Positions 34,528-43,106 of a stretch of DNA of 64,000 bases are shown here, piece after piece. Below the pieces are notes generated by a model. The model was not told the origin of the DNA and did no database searches. It saw nothing but the letters and a program-made list of their open reading frames with translations. The stretch spans positions 434,001 through 498,000 of the forward strand of contig JAHBWI010000001.1 in assembly GCA_019637075.1 (NCBI GenBank), written 5' to 3'. Every line of letters starts with the position of its first letter. Positions within the stretch are counted from its first letter, which is position 1. The translations under genes were made by a program, and so were the position numbers. Source of the DNA: Nitrospiraceae bacterium (GTDB taxonomy: Bacteria > Nitrospirota > Nitrospiria > Nitrospirales > Nitrospiraceae).

Positions 34528-35667
34528 ATGCTCAATAGGACCTCAGTTCGCATCCTCTCGTTGCTGGTCTTGTTTCTTAGTCCGCTCGCTGCGGAAGCGG
34601 TGGAATTCGTTCCGGTCGGAGCCCGCCAGATCGGCATGGGCGGCGCCGGTGTCGCCACGACGACCGACTCCCTGGCCACCTACTGGAACCCGGCCGGGAT
34701 GGCGATGAGTAAGAAGTTCGACATTCGGATTCAAGGCGGAGGCCAGATCGTCGACCGGGGCGACGTGTTCGATACGGTGAAGGAAATCAATCACCTGAAC
34801 TTGAACGACACCTCCGCGGGCAACATCGCCAAACTCCAGCAACTGGTCGACCGTATCAATAGACCGAATACCAATCTGCAGGCAGCGGCCTCGGGCGGGT
34901 TTTACGTCAAAGGCAACTTCGGCGAACACGCGCTGGGCTTTAATGTCTCCGACGTGGCGACGGCCGGCGGCTTCGTGCGCAGCCCGGTGGGTTTTACGAA
35001 CAGCGGCACCAGCCTCACGGTCAACGGCCAGTTGGCCATGAATGGGCTTGAGGCGCGCCAGGCGGCCTTGTCATACGCCTATGCATTCGCCGACCGGATG
35101 TTTTCGATCGGTGTCACCGGCAAGATCATTCAGGGCGCCGCCTATACCGGTGCGACCAATATCCGGGGGGCCAGCGACGATGTGAAGGTCTTCGAGGACA
35201 TCGGGCGGGCCAAGCTCTCGACCGCAGTCGGCATCGACGTCGGCGCCATGTTTCGGCCGTCATCCTGGTTGCGCGCCGGCATCGTAGCCAAGGACATCAA
35301 CGCTCCGACCTTCGACGCGCTGAACGGGGATAAATTCAAGCTCCTTCCACAGGTGCGAACCGGTGTCGCCATCAACCCCTATAACTCGCTGACGTTGACC
35401 TCCGATATCGACATCACCAAGAACAGCACCCTGACGCCCGGGCTCCACAGTCAAATCCTGAGCCTCGGGGCCGAACAGACGATCCTTTCTGAGCTCCTCT
35501 CATTCCGGCTGGGCGCTTTCAAGAACATGCAGGATGCAAAGACCCCATTTATTCCTACGTTTGGCTTCGGATTACGTATACTTGCCTTGCGCATCGATAT
35601 CGGCGGCGGGTATGATTTCAGAGACCAGGCGGCTCTGGCTTCCGGGTCGATCGCGATGACGTTCTAG
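34528..35667 (+). CDS. Conjugal-transfer TraF-like / FadL-like outer-membrane beta-barrel protein
   Basis: 379 residues. Signal peptide MLNRTSVRILSLLVLFLSPLAAEA, then VEFVPVGARQIGMGGAGVATTTDSLATYWNPAG, the hallmark N-terminus of the TraF_2/OMPP1-like family (glycine-rich with YWNPAG). The rest alternates short amphipathic strands (for example GFGLRILALRIDIGGGYDF) and ends in ASGSIAMTF with a terminal Phe, as expected of an outer-membrane barrel. The TraF name is historical and no conjugation genes are nearby; a transport or structural role in the outer membrane is more likely. Start chosen after the promoter at 34462. Confidence 0.75.
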   Translation: MLNRTSVRILSLLVLFLSPLAAEAVEFVPVGARQIGMGGAGVATTTDSLATYWNPAGMAMSKKFDIRIQGGGQIVDRGDVFDTVKEINHLNLNDTSAGNIAKLQQLVDRINRPNTNLQAAASGGFYVKGNFGEHALGFNVSDVATAGGFVRSPVGFTNSGTSLTVNGQLAMNGLEARQAALSYAYAFADRMFSIGVTGKIIQGAAYTGATNIRGASDDVKVFEDIGRAKLSTAVGIDVGAMFRPSSWLRAGIVAKDINAPTFDALNGDKFKLLPQVRTGVAINPYNSLTLTSDIDITKNSTLTPGLHSQILSLGAEQTILSELLSFRLGAFKNMQDAKTPFIPTFGFGLRILALRIDIGGGYDFRDQAALASGSIAMTF

Positions 35668-35715
35668 TCCATCTCAACGTTTTTGACTCATTCTGATACA
35701 CTTACAACAGAGCCT

Positions 35716-36321
35716 ATGAAATCCAGAACTCAACAGACCTGGCGATCCCTGTTTGCACTCCTGTTCATCACCCTTCTCGCCGGTTGCGGCGGCCTCCAAG
35801 AAATGTGGGAAGGTCCGGCGGCCAGGGGTTTCTACCCGAAAACGATGGCGATTCTCCCGATCTCCGGGGCCTATGACAGTGCCCGGGAGGACGTGGAAGA
35901 AGTGGTGGCCAAGGTACTCGTGAAGAGCCGCCGTGTGGAAAAGGTCGTGCCTCCGGACCAGGTCACGGACACCTTCCAAACCACGAAGGACGCCTTCGAC
36001 GCCCTAGTGACCTACTTCTCCCGCATGGAGACGACCGGCCAGTCCGATAAGTCCTCGGCCGTGAAGATCGGCCAAGCGCTCGGCGCGGATTCCCTGTTAG
36101 TGGTGAAGGTGAACGCCTGGGAATATACCCGAGAGGAAGGCGACAACATCGCCCGTGTGGGCTTAAGTATGCGCTTGGTAGACGCCGTGAACGGCGCCAT
36201 CGTGTGGAAGGCGCGGCACCAAGTGCAGGAAAGCTATCTGTTCATCCGCCCCGACATGCGGGACCTGGCCACGAAGTTGGCCACCGACATGATCAAGTAC
36301 ATGCCGCCGCAGAAGCGGTAA
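35716..36321 (+). CDS. GNA1162-like (DUF799) lipoprotein
   Basis: 201 residues. Lipoprotein signal SLFALLFITLLAGC, with Cys about residue 25. The mature part GFYPKTMAILPISG and DQVTDTFQTTKDAFDAL, then ALGADSLLVVKVNAWEY and SMRLVDAVNGAIVWKARHQVQ, matches the DUF799/GNA1162 family of putative outer-membrane lipoproteins related in fold to TolB-N-like domains. A TGATACACT extended -10-like element ends 13 bases before the ATG, which would give a very short leader without a ribosome site. It converges on the GAF gene with 8 bases between stops. Confidence 0.78.
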   Translation: MKSRTQQTWRSLFALLFITLLAGCGGLQEMWEGPAARGFYPKTMAILPISGAYDSAREDVEEVVAKVLVKSRRVEKVVPPDQVTDTFQTTKDAFDALVTYFSRMETTGQSDKSSAVKIGQALGADSLLVVKVNAWEYTREEGDNIARVGLSMRLVDAVNGAIVWKARHQVQESYLFIRPDMRDLATKLATDMIKYMPPQKR

Positions 36322-36329
36322 GCCTCCTC

Positions 36330-37391
36330 CTACTTTTTCAATCGCAGATTCTCGATCGCCAGGCCGAATTGGTTCGACAGGCTGGAGAGCTCCAGCAAGT
36401 CCCAATTGCTGAAGGGCTTGCCGCTGCGCTTGTTGACGACCTCGACCACGCCGACCATCTCCTGTCCCGCTCGCACCGGCACCGACACCAAGGTTCGAAC
36501 CGGCACGGTTCTCTGCCACCCTGAGGCGGCGGGCAGCCGGCTGTCTTGGGTTCCGTCCTTGACGAGGATCGCCTGCCCGCTTTTCACGACCCCGGCGGCC
36601 GTCGGTGACTCCAACCCCTTGATCGACTCGGCCCGCTCTCCCGCCACCGCGCGCAATTGCAGGGCGGTATTTTCCCCGGCAAGAAACAAGGCGCCGACCT
36701 CGGCTTCCAAAAGCCGCACGGCGGCATCCACCGCCCGCCTCAGCTTGTCGTCTTCAGTGAGAGCCGAATTCAGGACATCGCTCACCTGCTCGAGGTGCTG
36801 AATCCTGAGAATCTTCGCGGCATATTTCCTGGTCAACCTGGCGTGGTCCAAGGCGACCGCCAACCAAGGCTGGACCATGGCGAGCGTGTCCAGAATCCTC
36901 CGCCGGTCCGCCGATGCAGTCTCGCCCGTATGGATCAGGATGAGTCCCTCGAGTCGACCTACGCGGTGAAGCGAAAAGGCTCGCAGCTCGCCGCTCGACG
37001 CCTGCCCGTCCCGCTGTGCCTTTTCCAGCACCTCCTGCCACTCCTTGGCCAGAGGCGCATCCCCGCTCCCGGCTTCCGCCAAGCAGGTCATTTCCTTGGT
37101 TTGCTCGTCCCGAACGTAGATCGCGATCGCGCTCACGTTCGTCAGTTGCCAAAACTGCTGCACGAACATCGCGGCGACCCCGATCGGCGAACGCCCTTCT
37201 TCTTCAGAACTGCTGACGGTTTCCAGCAAGCGCTGCTGAAGAGTGAAAATCCATTGCTCGGGAGCAGGGACGGAGGAACGAGTGGAACGGGTCTTACGAC
37301 CAGCGGAGGAAGCGGCGGATCGTTTCGGAGCGGTCTTCTTGCGTGGTGCCTTGGTCGAGGGTCGTCGGGTCTTCCGGCGAGGAGCTGCCAT
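36330..37391 (-). CDS. GAF domain protein with basic N-terminus
   Basis: 353 residues. The first ~45 are almost entirely Arg/Lys/Ser/Pro/Ala (start MAAPRRKTRRPSTKAPRKKT), histone-tail-like and possibly DNA- or RNA-binding. Residues ~50-190 resemble a degenerate GAF-like sensor (FVQQFWQLTNVSAIAIYVRD), followed by a short helical linker (LTRKYAAKILRIQHLEQV) and a clear GAF domain at ~205-350 ending NQFGLAIENLR. No kinase or cyclase output follows. It starts 24 bases after trpA and should share the trp transcript. Ligand unknown. Confidence 0.8.
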   Translation of the reverse strand: MAAPRRKTRRPSTKAPRKKTAPKRSAASSAGRKTRSTRSSVPAPEQWIFTLQQRLLETVSSSEEEGRSPIGVAAMFVQQFWQLTNVSAIAIYVRDEQTKEMTCLAEAGSGDAPLAKEWQEVLEKAQRDGQASSGELRAFSLHRVGRLEGLILIHTGETASADRRRILDTLAMVQPWLAVALDHARLTRKYAAKILRIQHLEQVSDVLNSALTEDDKLRRAVDAAVRLLEAEVGALFLAGENTALQLRAVAGERAESIKGLESPTAAGVVKSGQAILVKDGTQDSRLPAASGWQRTVPVRTLVSVPVRAGQEMVGVVEVVNKRSGKPFSNWDLLELSSLSNQFGLAIENLRLKK

Positions 37392-37415
37392 GTCACCTTC
37401 CTCTCGTTGAGTCCA

Positions 37416-38231
37416 TCATGCCTGTGCCGGTTGCATGGCCGCCTTGAGCGAACGCACGAAGGCGCCGACCTGTGGCACCAACCGGCTATCCTGTCCATGT
37501 TCGGCCACACGCCGCACGATCGCACTGCCGACGATGACGCCGTCCGCGATCTTGCCCACCCGGGCGGCATCCTCGGGAGTGGCCACACCGAATCCCACGG
37601 CCACCGGGGTCTTGGTCACTTTCTTGATTTTCGCGACGTTCGCCGCCACATCCGGCACATCGTCCAGTTTCCCGCCGGTAATGCCGGTGATCGATACGTA
37701 GTACACGAAGCCGCCCGACTGCTTCGCCACATAATCTCGGCGGGAGGCCGTGCTGGTCGGGGCTAAGAGAAATATCAAATGCACTCCCGCCTCGTCGGCC
37801 GGCTTGCGCAGCGGTCCCGCCTCGTCCGGGGGCATATCCGGGACGATCAGCCCGTCCACACCTGCCTCGGCAGCCTTTCGGCAAAAATCCGCCTCGCCGA
37901 ACGCGTGGATATTGTTGTAGTAGGCCATCAGGACGATCGGAATCTGGGTTTGAGCGCGCAGGGATTTCACTGATTGAAGAATCTTCCGCAGCGTCGTCCC
38001 GCTGCGCAGCGCACGCTCCGCCGCCTTCTGAATGACCGGCCCGTCTGCAATCGGATCGGAAAAGGGCACGCCCAGCTCGATCACGTCGGCGCCGGCACGC
38101 TCCAATTCAAGCACCAGCTGTTCCGTCTCCTGGAGCGAAGGATCGCCCGCCATGATGTAGGCAATCAAGGCCTTCTCGCGTTTGTCCTGCAATCGGCTGA
38201 AAGTCTGATCTAAGCGATTCATGGTTTGCAT
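37416..38231 (-). CDS. trpA: Tryptophan synthase alpha chain
   Basis: 271 residues. Cleaves indole-3-glycerol phosphate to indole and glyceraldehyde 3-phosphate in the alpha2beta2 complex. Active-site Glu lies in ADVIELGVPFSDPIADGP (~48) and Asp in VDGLIVPDMPPDEAG (~125-139 region). VYYVSITGITGG and PVAVGFGVATPEDA complete the barrel's phosphate-binding side. Starts at ATG 38231 or 38222; a dispersed repeat abuts the first start and no good ribosome site is seen. It follows trpB after a 106-base spacer and is followed by the GAF gene. Confidence 0.95.
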   Translation of the reverse strand: MQTMNRLDQTFSRLQDKREKALIAYIMAGDPSLQETEQLVLELERAGADVIELGVPFSDPIADGPVIQKAAERALRSGTTLRKILQSVKSLRAQTQIPIVLMAYYNNIHAFGEADFCRKAAEAGVDGLIVPDMPPDEAGPLRKPADEAGVHLIFLLAPTSTASRRDYVAKQSGGFVYYVSITGITGGKLDDVPDVAANVAKIKKVTKTPVAVGFGVATPEDAARVGKIADGVIVGSAIVRRVAEHGQDSRLVPQVGAFVRSLKAAMQPAQA

Positions 38232-38282
38232 CTTACGAGACGTCGTTCGTCTTTCGTGAAGCGCATCTCGTCTCTCGCTGGC
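38231..38282. repeat. Intergenic repeat between trpB and trpA
   Basis: A copy of the CGCTTCACGA-core repeat reads on the minus strand as GAGATGCGCTTCACGAAAGACG and ends at the trpA start codon. It closely resembles the copy just before lysS. Confidence 0.6.
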
Positions 38283-38337
38283 ACATCTCCCCGACGGCTC
38301 TTCTTGCGAGACACGAACATGCTTCTCGAAGAACGTC

Positions 38338-39528
38338 TTATAGAGTGACTCCCTTGATCCTAGCTACCTGTTGCACATCCTTGTCGCCGCGGCCCGAGAG
38401 ATTGGCCACGATGATCTGGCTTTTCTTCATCCTGGGCGCCACTTTCACGACTTCGGCGATGGCATGGGCGCTTTCCAAGGCCGGCACGATGCCTTCTTCT
38501 CTGGCCAACAGATCGAACGCCGCCAAGGCCTCGTCGTCGGTAGCCGAAGTATATTGCGCGCGGTTCAGATCTTTTAAGTGGGCATGCTCCGGTCCGACCG
38601 CCGCATAGTCCAAACCGGCGGACACCGAATGCGTGAGGTTCACCTGGCCGTTCTCGTCCTGCAGTAGATAGGTCATCGTACCTTGCAAAACCCCCGGACG
38701 ACCGCCCGCAAAGCGCGCGGCATGTTTGCCGCTTTCCACTCCGAGTCCGGCTGCTTCAACCCCCACGAGCTGCACCTTCTTGTCCGGCACGAACGCATAG
38801 AACAGCCCCATCGCGTTGCTGCCGCCTCCGACGCAGGCGATGAGTCGATCCGGCAACCGCCCCTCCAGCTTGAGGATCTGCTTGCGCGCCTCGCGGCCGA
38901 TCACCGATTGGAAGTCGCGGATCATCATCGGATAGGGATGCGCCCCGAGCACCGAGCCGAGCACATAGTGGGTGTTCCGTACGTTCGTCGTCCAATCGCG
39001 CATCGCTTCGCTGATCGCATCCTTCAGAGTCCGGCTGCCCGCGTCGACACCGGTGACGGTCGCGCCGAGCAATCGCATGCGAAAGACATTGAGCGCCTGC
39101 CGTTCCATGTCTTCCGTGCCCATGTAGATTTCGCAGCGGAGACCGAACATGGCCGCTACGGTCGCGGTGGCGACGCCGTGTTGGCCGGCGCCTGTTTCGG
39201 CGATCAGCCGCGGCTTGTTCATGCGCTTTGCCAGCAGGGCCTGCCCGATGGCGTTGTTGATCTTGTGCGCGCCGGTATGACAGAGGTCTTCGCGCTTGAG
39301 ATAGATTTTCGCCCCGCCGAGTCTTTTGGTCAGCCGTTGGGCGAAGTAGAGCGGCGTCGGACGACCGACGTATTCCTTCAGGTAATGTTTGAACTCGACC
39401 TGGAACCGCTTGTCGCGACGAGCTTTCTCATAGACGGCGTCCAACTCCAGGAGCGCCGGCATGAGCGTTTCCGGGACATAGCGCCCGCCGTATTGTCCAA
39501 ACCGTCCGTGTCGATCCGGTAATGCCAT
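38338..39528 (-). CDS. trpB: Tryptophan synthase beta chain
   Basis: 396 residues from the chosen start. Condenses indole with serine using PLP. The N-terminus [19 protein letters not shown] is standard TrpB1. The PLP lysine is in [20 protein letters not shown] (~85-95) and the phosphate-binding loop is [10 protein letters not shown] (~230). The length fits TrpB1, not the longer TrpB2. ATG 39528 is chosen because GAGAGGG precedes it; the frame runs 20 codons further into the trpF end without a site. It follows trpF by 49 bases. Confidence 0.95.
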   Translation of the reverse strand: MALPDRHGRFGQYGGRYVPETLMPALLELDAVYEKARRDKRFQVEFKHYLKEYVGRPTPLYFAQRLTKRLGGAKIYLKREDLCHTGAHKINNAIGQALLAKRMNKPRLIAETGAGQHGVATATVAAMFGLRCEIYMGTEDMERQALNVFRMRLLGATVTGVDAGSRTLKDAISEAMRDWTTNVRNTHYVLGSVLGAHPYPMMIRDFQSVIGREARKQILKLEGRLPDRLIACVGGGSNAMGLFYAFVPDKKVQLVGVEAAGLGVESGKHAARFAGGRPGVLQGTMTYLLQDENGQVNLTHSVSAGLDYAAVGPEHAHLKDLNRAQYTSATDDEALAAFDLLAREEGIVPALESAHAIAEVVKVAPRMKKSQIIVANLSGRGDKDVQQVARIKGVTL

Positions 39529-39577
39529 GGCAACCCTCTCGTGGTCCCGAGCGTGGTGAAGTATAGACGCTGCGGGA

Positions 39578-40207
39578 CTAGGTGACAAGTCGCGCCGCGG
39601 CGAGAAACGCCCGCACTTTCCCGTGGTCTTTCCGTCCCGGCGAAGCCTCGACGCCGCTGCTCACGTCCACGCCGTAGGGGCGCACCTGCCTGATCGCCTG
39701 CGCGACGTTTTCGGGTGTAAGCCCGCCGGCCAACAACACGGGCGCGGCAGCGGCGGCCTCCGCCGCCAGACTCCAATCCGTCACCTGGCCGGTGCCGCCG
39801 TAGGCATCGGGAGAAAACGCGTCCACCACGAAACCCCGAACCTGCGCGCGGCCCTTGAACTCGGCCAATGCCAGGAACGATCGCCGATCTTTCAACCGAA
39901 TGGCCTTGAGGGCCGGACGACCGAGCAGTTCACAGTAGGTCGCCGGCTCATCGCCGTGCAACTGCGCCAACGCCAGGCCGCAGTCGTCCATCACATCCCG
40001 CACGACCTTGGCGTCCTCGTTGACGAAGACCCCGACCGGAATGACGAACGGCGGCAGCCCCCGGATAATCGCCTTGACCGTCGCCGCCTCTGCACAGCGG
40101 GGACTCTTCTTATGGAAGACGAAACCCAGCGCATCGGCGCCGGACTCGACCGCCACCGCCGCGTCCTGCTCGTTCGTGATCCCGCAAATCTTGACCTTGA
40201 TCGACAT
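39578..40207 (-). CDS. trpF: Phosphoribosylanthranilate isomerase
   Basis: 209 residues. Isomerises N-(5-phosphoribosyl)anthranilate to the carboxyphenylamino-deoxyribulose phosphate. The catalytic Cys sits in the N-terminal [12 protein letters not shown], and the conserved Asp in VVDAFSPD (~128). LQLHG-type strand appears as [13 protein letters not shown], and [10 protein letters not shown] and [13 protein letters not shown] complete the barrel. Lies only four bases after the small lipoprotein gene and 49 before trpB. Confidence 0.95.
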   Translation of the reverse strand: MSIKVKICGITNEQDAAVAVESGADALGFVFHKKSPRCAEAATVKAIIRGLPPFVIPVGVFVNEDAKVVRDVMDDCGLALAQLHGDEPATYCELLGRPALKAIRLKDRRSFLALAEFKGRAQVRGFVVDAFSPDAYGGTGQVTDWSLAAEAAAAAPVLLAGGLTPENVAQAIRQVRPYGVDVSSGVEASPGRKDHGKVRAFLAAARLVT

Positions 40208-40211
40208 GACC

Positions 40212-40526
40212 TCAGCACTTCGCCTTGCTGGCCTGCTGGCCGTAGAAGCCCCGGTACGACCACTCGCAGGCCTTTCCGCCGGAATTGAAGGTCAGGCCGA
40301 TCGTCTCGTAGCGGCCGTCGATCTGCTGCACCGACCACTCGCAGACCTCACCGCCGTCCTTGAAGGTGTGGCACTTGTTGGGAATGCCCAACTCGCGGAT
40401 CCGTTCGTCTTTGGTCGATCCGATCCACTTGTCCCACTTCGGAACGAACTCGTGCACGTCGGTGCTGGCGCAGCCGCTCAAAGACAAAACCCCCAGCGCT
40501 ACAGCCGAACAGAGCAGACGGTTCAT
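40212..40526 (-). CDS. Small lipoprotein encoded inside the trp operon
   Basis: 104 residues. MNRLLCSAVALGVLSLSGC is a full lipoprotein signal with an LSGC lipobox. The mature chain has VPKWDKWIGSTKDERIRELG, KCHTFKDGGEVCEWS and FNSGGKACEWSYRGFYG, with two CEWS motifs that look like an internal repeat and conserved cysteine pairing. Its ATG overlaps the trpC stop (ATGA), and a GGAGGAGG site lies upstream, so it is translated efficiently. It is not a tryptophan gene by any sign. No family recognised. Confidence 0.75.
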   Translation of the reverse strand: MNRLLCSAVALGVLSLSGCASTDVHEFVPKWDKWIGSTKDERIRELGIPNKCHTFKDGGEVCEWSVQQIDGRYETIGLTFNSGGKACEWSYRGFYGQQASKAKC

Positions 40527-41347
40527 GCCTCCTCCTTCTTGGTGTCCTCGCCCAGCAGTTCCTGAATCTTCTTCCCGATATCGTCGGCGCGGATCAACGA
40601 CTCCCCGATCAGCATGGCGTGCGCGCCGCATTCGATCAGCCGTAGCACGTCGGCGCGCTTATGGATGCCGCTTTCGCTCACGATCAATTTGTCGGCGGGG
40701 ATCCGCTTGGCGAGCCGCTGCGTTACGCCCAGGTCGGTTGAAAAGGTTTTGAGATCGCGATTGTTGATGCCGATCAACCGTACGTCCGGCAACCACTCGA
40801 GCACAACGTCCAACTCACGCTCATGGTGCGTTTCGACCAACACGTCGAGGGCCAATTCCTTCGCCAGCGCGGCAAAGTCGATCAGTTGACGCTTCTCCAA
40901 GGCCGCGACGATGAGGAGAATAGCATCGGCTCCATGCGCGCGGGCCTCGTAGAATTGGATGTCCGAGACCATGAACTCCTTGTTCAGCGCCGGCAGCCCC
41001 ACCTGCTGCTTGACGGCCGCAAGGTATTCCAAGCTGCCCTTGAAGAAATCCTTATCGGTCAGGACCGAGACCGCAGCGGCGCCGTGTTCCCGATACGCCG
41101 AGGCGATCTTCACCGGCTCGAACCGCTCCTCGAACTCCGGGCGCAGGAGTCCCAGGCTCGGGGAAGCCTTCTTCACCTCCGCGATGATGGCCGGGCGATC
41201 CGGCCGCCGCGTGGCATCCAGCGTCACGGCAAACCCCATCACCGGGGCGGCGTCTCGGATCTTCGCCTTGAGCTCCGACAGATAGCCGCGGCTGTTCTTG
41301 TGGCGAATTTCGGCTTTCTTATGTTCGATGATACGGTCGAGAATCAC
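40523..41347 (-). CDS. trpC: Indole-3-glycerol phosphate synthase
   Basis: 274 residues from a GTG start at 41347, two bases after the trpD stop. Closes the indole ring to give indole-3-glycerol phosphate. Landmarks: ILDRIIEHKKAEI opening, PAIIAEVKKASPS with the catalytic Lys (~53), ASAYREHGAAAVSVLTD, LLIVAALEK, GINNRDLKTFSTDL and IVSESGIHKR. The GTG is preferred because the longer upstream frame runs through trpD. Its stop overlaps the small lipoprotein start. Confidence 0.95.
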   Translation of the reverse strand: MILDRIIEHKKAEIRHKNSRGYLSELKAKIRDAAPVMGFAVTLDATRRPDRPAIIAEVKKASPSLGLLRPEFEERFEPVKIASAYREHGAAAVSVLTDKDFFKGSLEYLAAVKQQVGLPALNKEFMVSDIQFYEARAHGADAILLIVAALEKRQLIDFAALAKELALDVLVETHHERELDVVLEWLPDVRLIGINNRDLKTFSTDLGVTQRLAKRIPADKLIVSESGIHKRADVLRLIECGAHAMLIGESLIRADDIGKKIQELLGEDTKKEEA

Positions 41348-41349
41348 GG

Positions 41350-42363
41350 CTAGGCCTTCTTGGTAAATGCGATGAGCCTGTCGAGTTTTTCCATGGCGGC
41401 GCCGGCGTCGATCGCCCGTTGCGCAACGGCAAATCCCTCCTGCAGCGTCGCGGCCTTGCCGCCGGCCACGATGGCAGGTGCGGCATTGAGACACACGATG
41501 TCGCGTTGCGGCCCCTTGCGTCCCTGCAAGATGTCCCTGGCGATACCTGCGTTGTCCTCCGCCGTTCCGCCCAGCAACGCCTTCGGAGCGACTCTGGTCA
41601 ACCCAAATTCCTTGGGCTCGACGAAGTAGCTCGAGACCACCCCAGCCTTGCCTTCGGAGATCCGAGTACGGTCGGTCAGCGTGATTTCATCCAGCCCATC
41701 CATACCGTGGACGATGAAGCAACGTTGGGAGCCCAGATGCACGAGTACTTTCGCGAGCAGCTCGGTCAGCCCCGGGTCGAACACGCCGACGACCTGAAGC
41801 CCCGCGCCGGCCGGATTGGTCAGCGGGCCGAGAATGTTCAGCAGGGTGCGAATCCCCAACTCCTGACGAGGCGCCGCGCAATGTTTCATCGCGCTGTGGT
41901 AGAGCGGCGCAAACAGGAAGCCGATCCCGACCTCATTGACGCAGTCGGCCACTCGATCCGCCGGCAAGTCGATCCTGACTCCCAGTGCCGCCAGTACGTC
42001 GGCGCTGCCGGACTTGGACGAGACGGACCGGTTGCCGTGCTTCGCGACCGTGAGGCCCGCCCCAGCGACCACGAAGGCGGCCGTCGTGGAAATGTTGAAG
42101 GTATTTGCTCGGTCGCCGCCGGTGCCGCACGTATCGACCACCTTGCGGTCGGCGACCCGGATCTTCAAGGCACGGGCCCGCATTGCCCGCACGGACCCGG
42201 CAATCTCCTCGACCGTCTCCCCCTTCATCCGCAATCCCATGAGATAGCCGGCGATTTGAGCGGAGGTGGCGCTGCCATCCATGATTTCGCCCATGACCTC
42301 TTCGGCCTCTTTTTCGGAGAGGGCGATTCGATCGGCAAGCTTACTGATGGCGTCTTTGATCAT
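41350..42363 (-). CDS. trpD: Anthranilate phosphoribosyltransferase
   Basis: 337 residues. Transfers phosphoribose from PRPP to anthranilate. Conserved GTGGDRANTFNISTTAA (~80-96), KHGNRSVSSKSGSADVLAALG (~108-128) and FLFAPLYHSAMKH (~150) are all present, as is the GMDGLDEITL segment. Full length. Overlaps nothing but leaves only two bases before trpC, so the two are coupled. A 94-base spacer separates it from trpG upstream. Confidence 0.95.
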   Translation of the reverse strand: MIKDAISKLADRIALSEKEAEEVMGEIMDGSATSAQIAGYLMGLRMKGETVEEIAGSVRAMRARALKIRVADRKVVDTCGTGGDRANTFNISTTAAFVVAGAGLTVAKHGNRSVSSKSGSADVLAALGVRIDLPADRVADCVNEVGIGFLFAPLYHSAMKHCAAPRQELGIRTLLNILGPLTNPAGAGLQVVGVFDPGLTELLAKVLVHLGSQRCFIVHGMDGLDEITLTDRTRISEGKAGVVSSYFVEPKEFGLTRVAPKALLGGTAEDNAGIARDILQGRKGPQRDIVCLNAAPAIVAGGKAATLQEGFAVAQRAIDAGAAMEKLDRLIAFTKKA

Positions 42364-42369
42364 TCCGGG

Positions 42370-42450
42370 ATAGGAGTTCAGCGATCAACCCGCAGCCTTC
42401 AGCCGACAATTCTCAGGGTTTGCTGATGGCTGGCGGCTCACTGCCGACCG
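42370..42450. repeat. Low-complexity GCTGA-rich spacer between trpG and trpD
   Basis: On the minus strand this reads as linked short units such as AGCGGTCGGCAGTGAGCCGCC, CAGCCATCAGC and GGCTGAAGGCTGCGGGTTGA, a partly repetitive GCTGA/CAGC pattern different from the CGCTTCACGA repeat. No reading frame or terminator is seen. Confidence 0.4.
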
Positions 42451-42457
42451 CTGGTTG

Positions 42458-43021
42458 CTAGAGCTTCAAGAAATTTCTGAGCAGATCTTTGCCCGCCGTG
42501 GTCAGGATCGATTCCGGATGGAACTGCACGCCCTCAATGCCGAGGGTCTTATGCCGCATCCCCATGATCTCGCCCGCATCCGTTTCGGCGCTGATCTCAA
42601 AACAATCCGGAAGATTCTTCCGATTCACGATCAACGAATGGTAGCGGGTCGCTTCGAAGGGATTCGGCAGGTTACGGAATATCGTCTTCCCGTCGTGACG
42701 GATCATGGACGTCTTCCCGTGCATGAGGCGCTCCGCGCGGATGACCTCTCCGCCGAAGGCCACCGCCAACGATTGATGCCCCAGGCACACCCCCAGCAGC
42801 GGCAACTTGCCCCCGAACATGCGGATCGTCTCGACCGACACCCCCGCTTCCTTCGGCGTACAGGGTCCGGGGGAGATCACGATGCGGCTGGGCTTGAGAT
42901 CGACGATCTCTTGGAGCGTGATCTTGTTGTTGCGGTAGACCTGCACGTCCTCACCCAACTCGCCGAAATACTGGACGAGGTTGTAGGTAAAGGAGTCGTA
43001 GTTGTCGATCATGAGCAGCAT
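42458..43021 (-). CDS. trpG: Anthranilate synthase glutamine amidotransferase subunit
   Basis: 187 residues. Class I glutamine amidotransferase that delivers ammonia to TrpE. Catalytic Cys in [17 protein letters not shown] (~78), His and Glu in [10 protein letters not shown] (~170). The opening [23 protein letters not shown] is typical. It may also serve folate synthesis as PabA; no separate pabA is in view. It follows trpE after an 85-base spacer that carries a dispersed repeat. Confidence 0.94.
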   Translation of the reverse strand: MLLMIDNYDSFTYNLVQYFGELGEDVQVYRNNKITLQEIVDLKPSRIVISPGPCTPKEAGVSVETIRMFGGKLPLLGVCLGHQSLAVAFGGEVIRAERLMHGKTSMIRHDGKTIFRNLPNPFEATRYHSLIVNRKNLPDCFEISAETDAGEIMGMRHKTLGIEGVQFHPESILTTAGKDLLRNFLKL

Positions 43022-43040
43022 GTCAGTGGCTCGCAGTGGT

Positions 43041-43070
43041 CATTCGTCGTTCGTGAAGCGTATCTCGCGA
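43041..43070. repeat. Intergenic repeat between trpE and trpG
   Basis: On the minus strand GCGAGATACGCTTCACGAAC and then GACGAATG. It carries the CGCTTCACGA core in the same orientation relative to the downstream gene (trpG) as the copies before trpA and lysS. Confidence 0.6.
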
Positions 43071-43106
43071 GAAACAGTGAGCAAGGCTTTCTTCACGCCT
43101 CAAATC

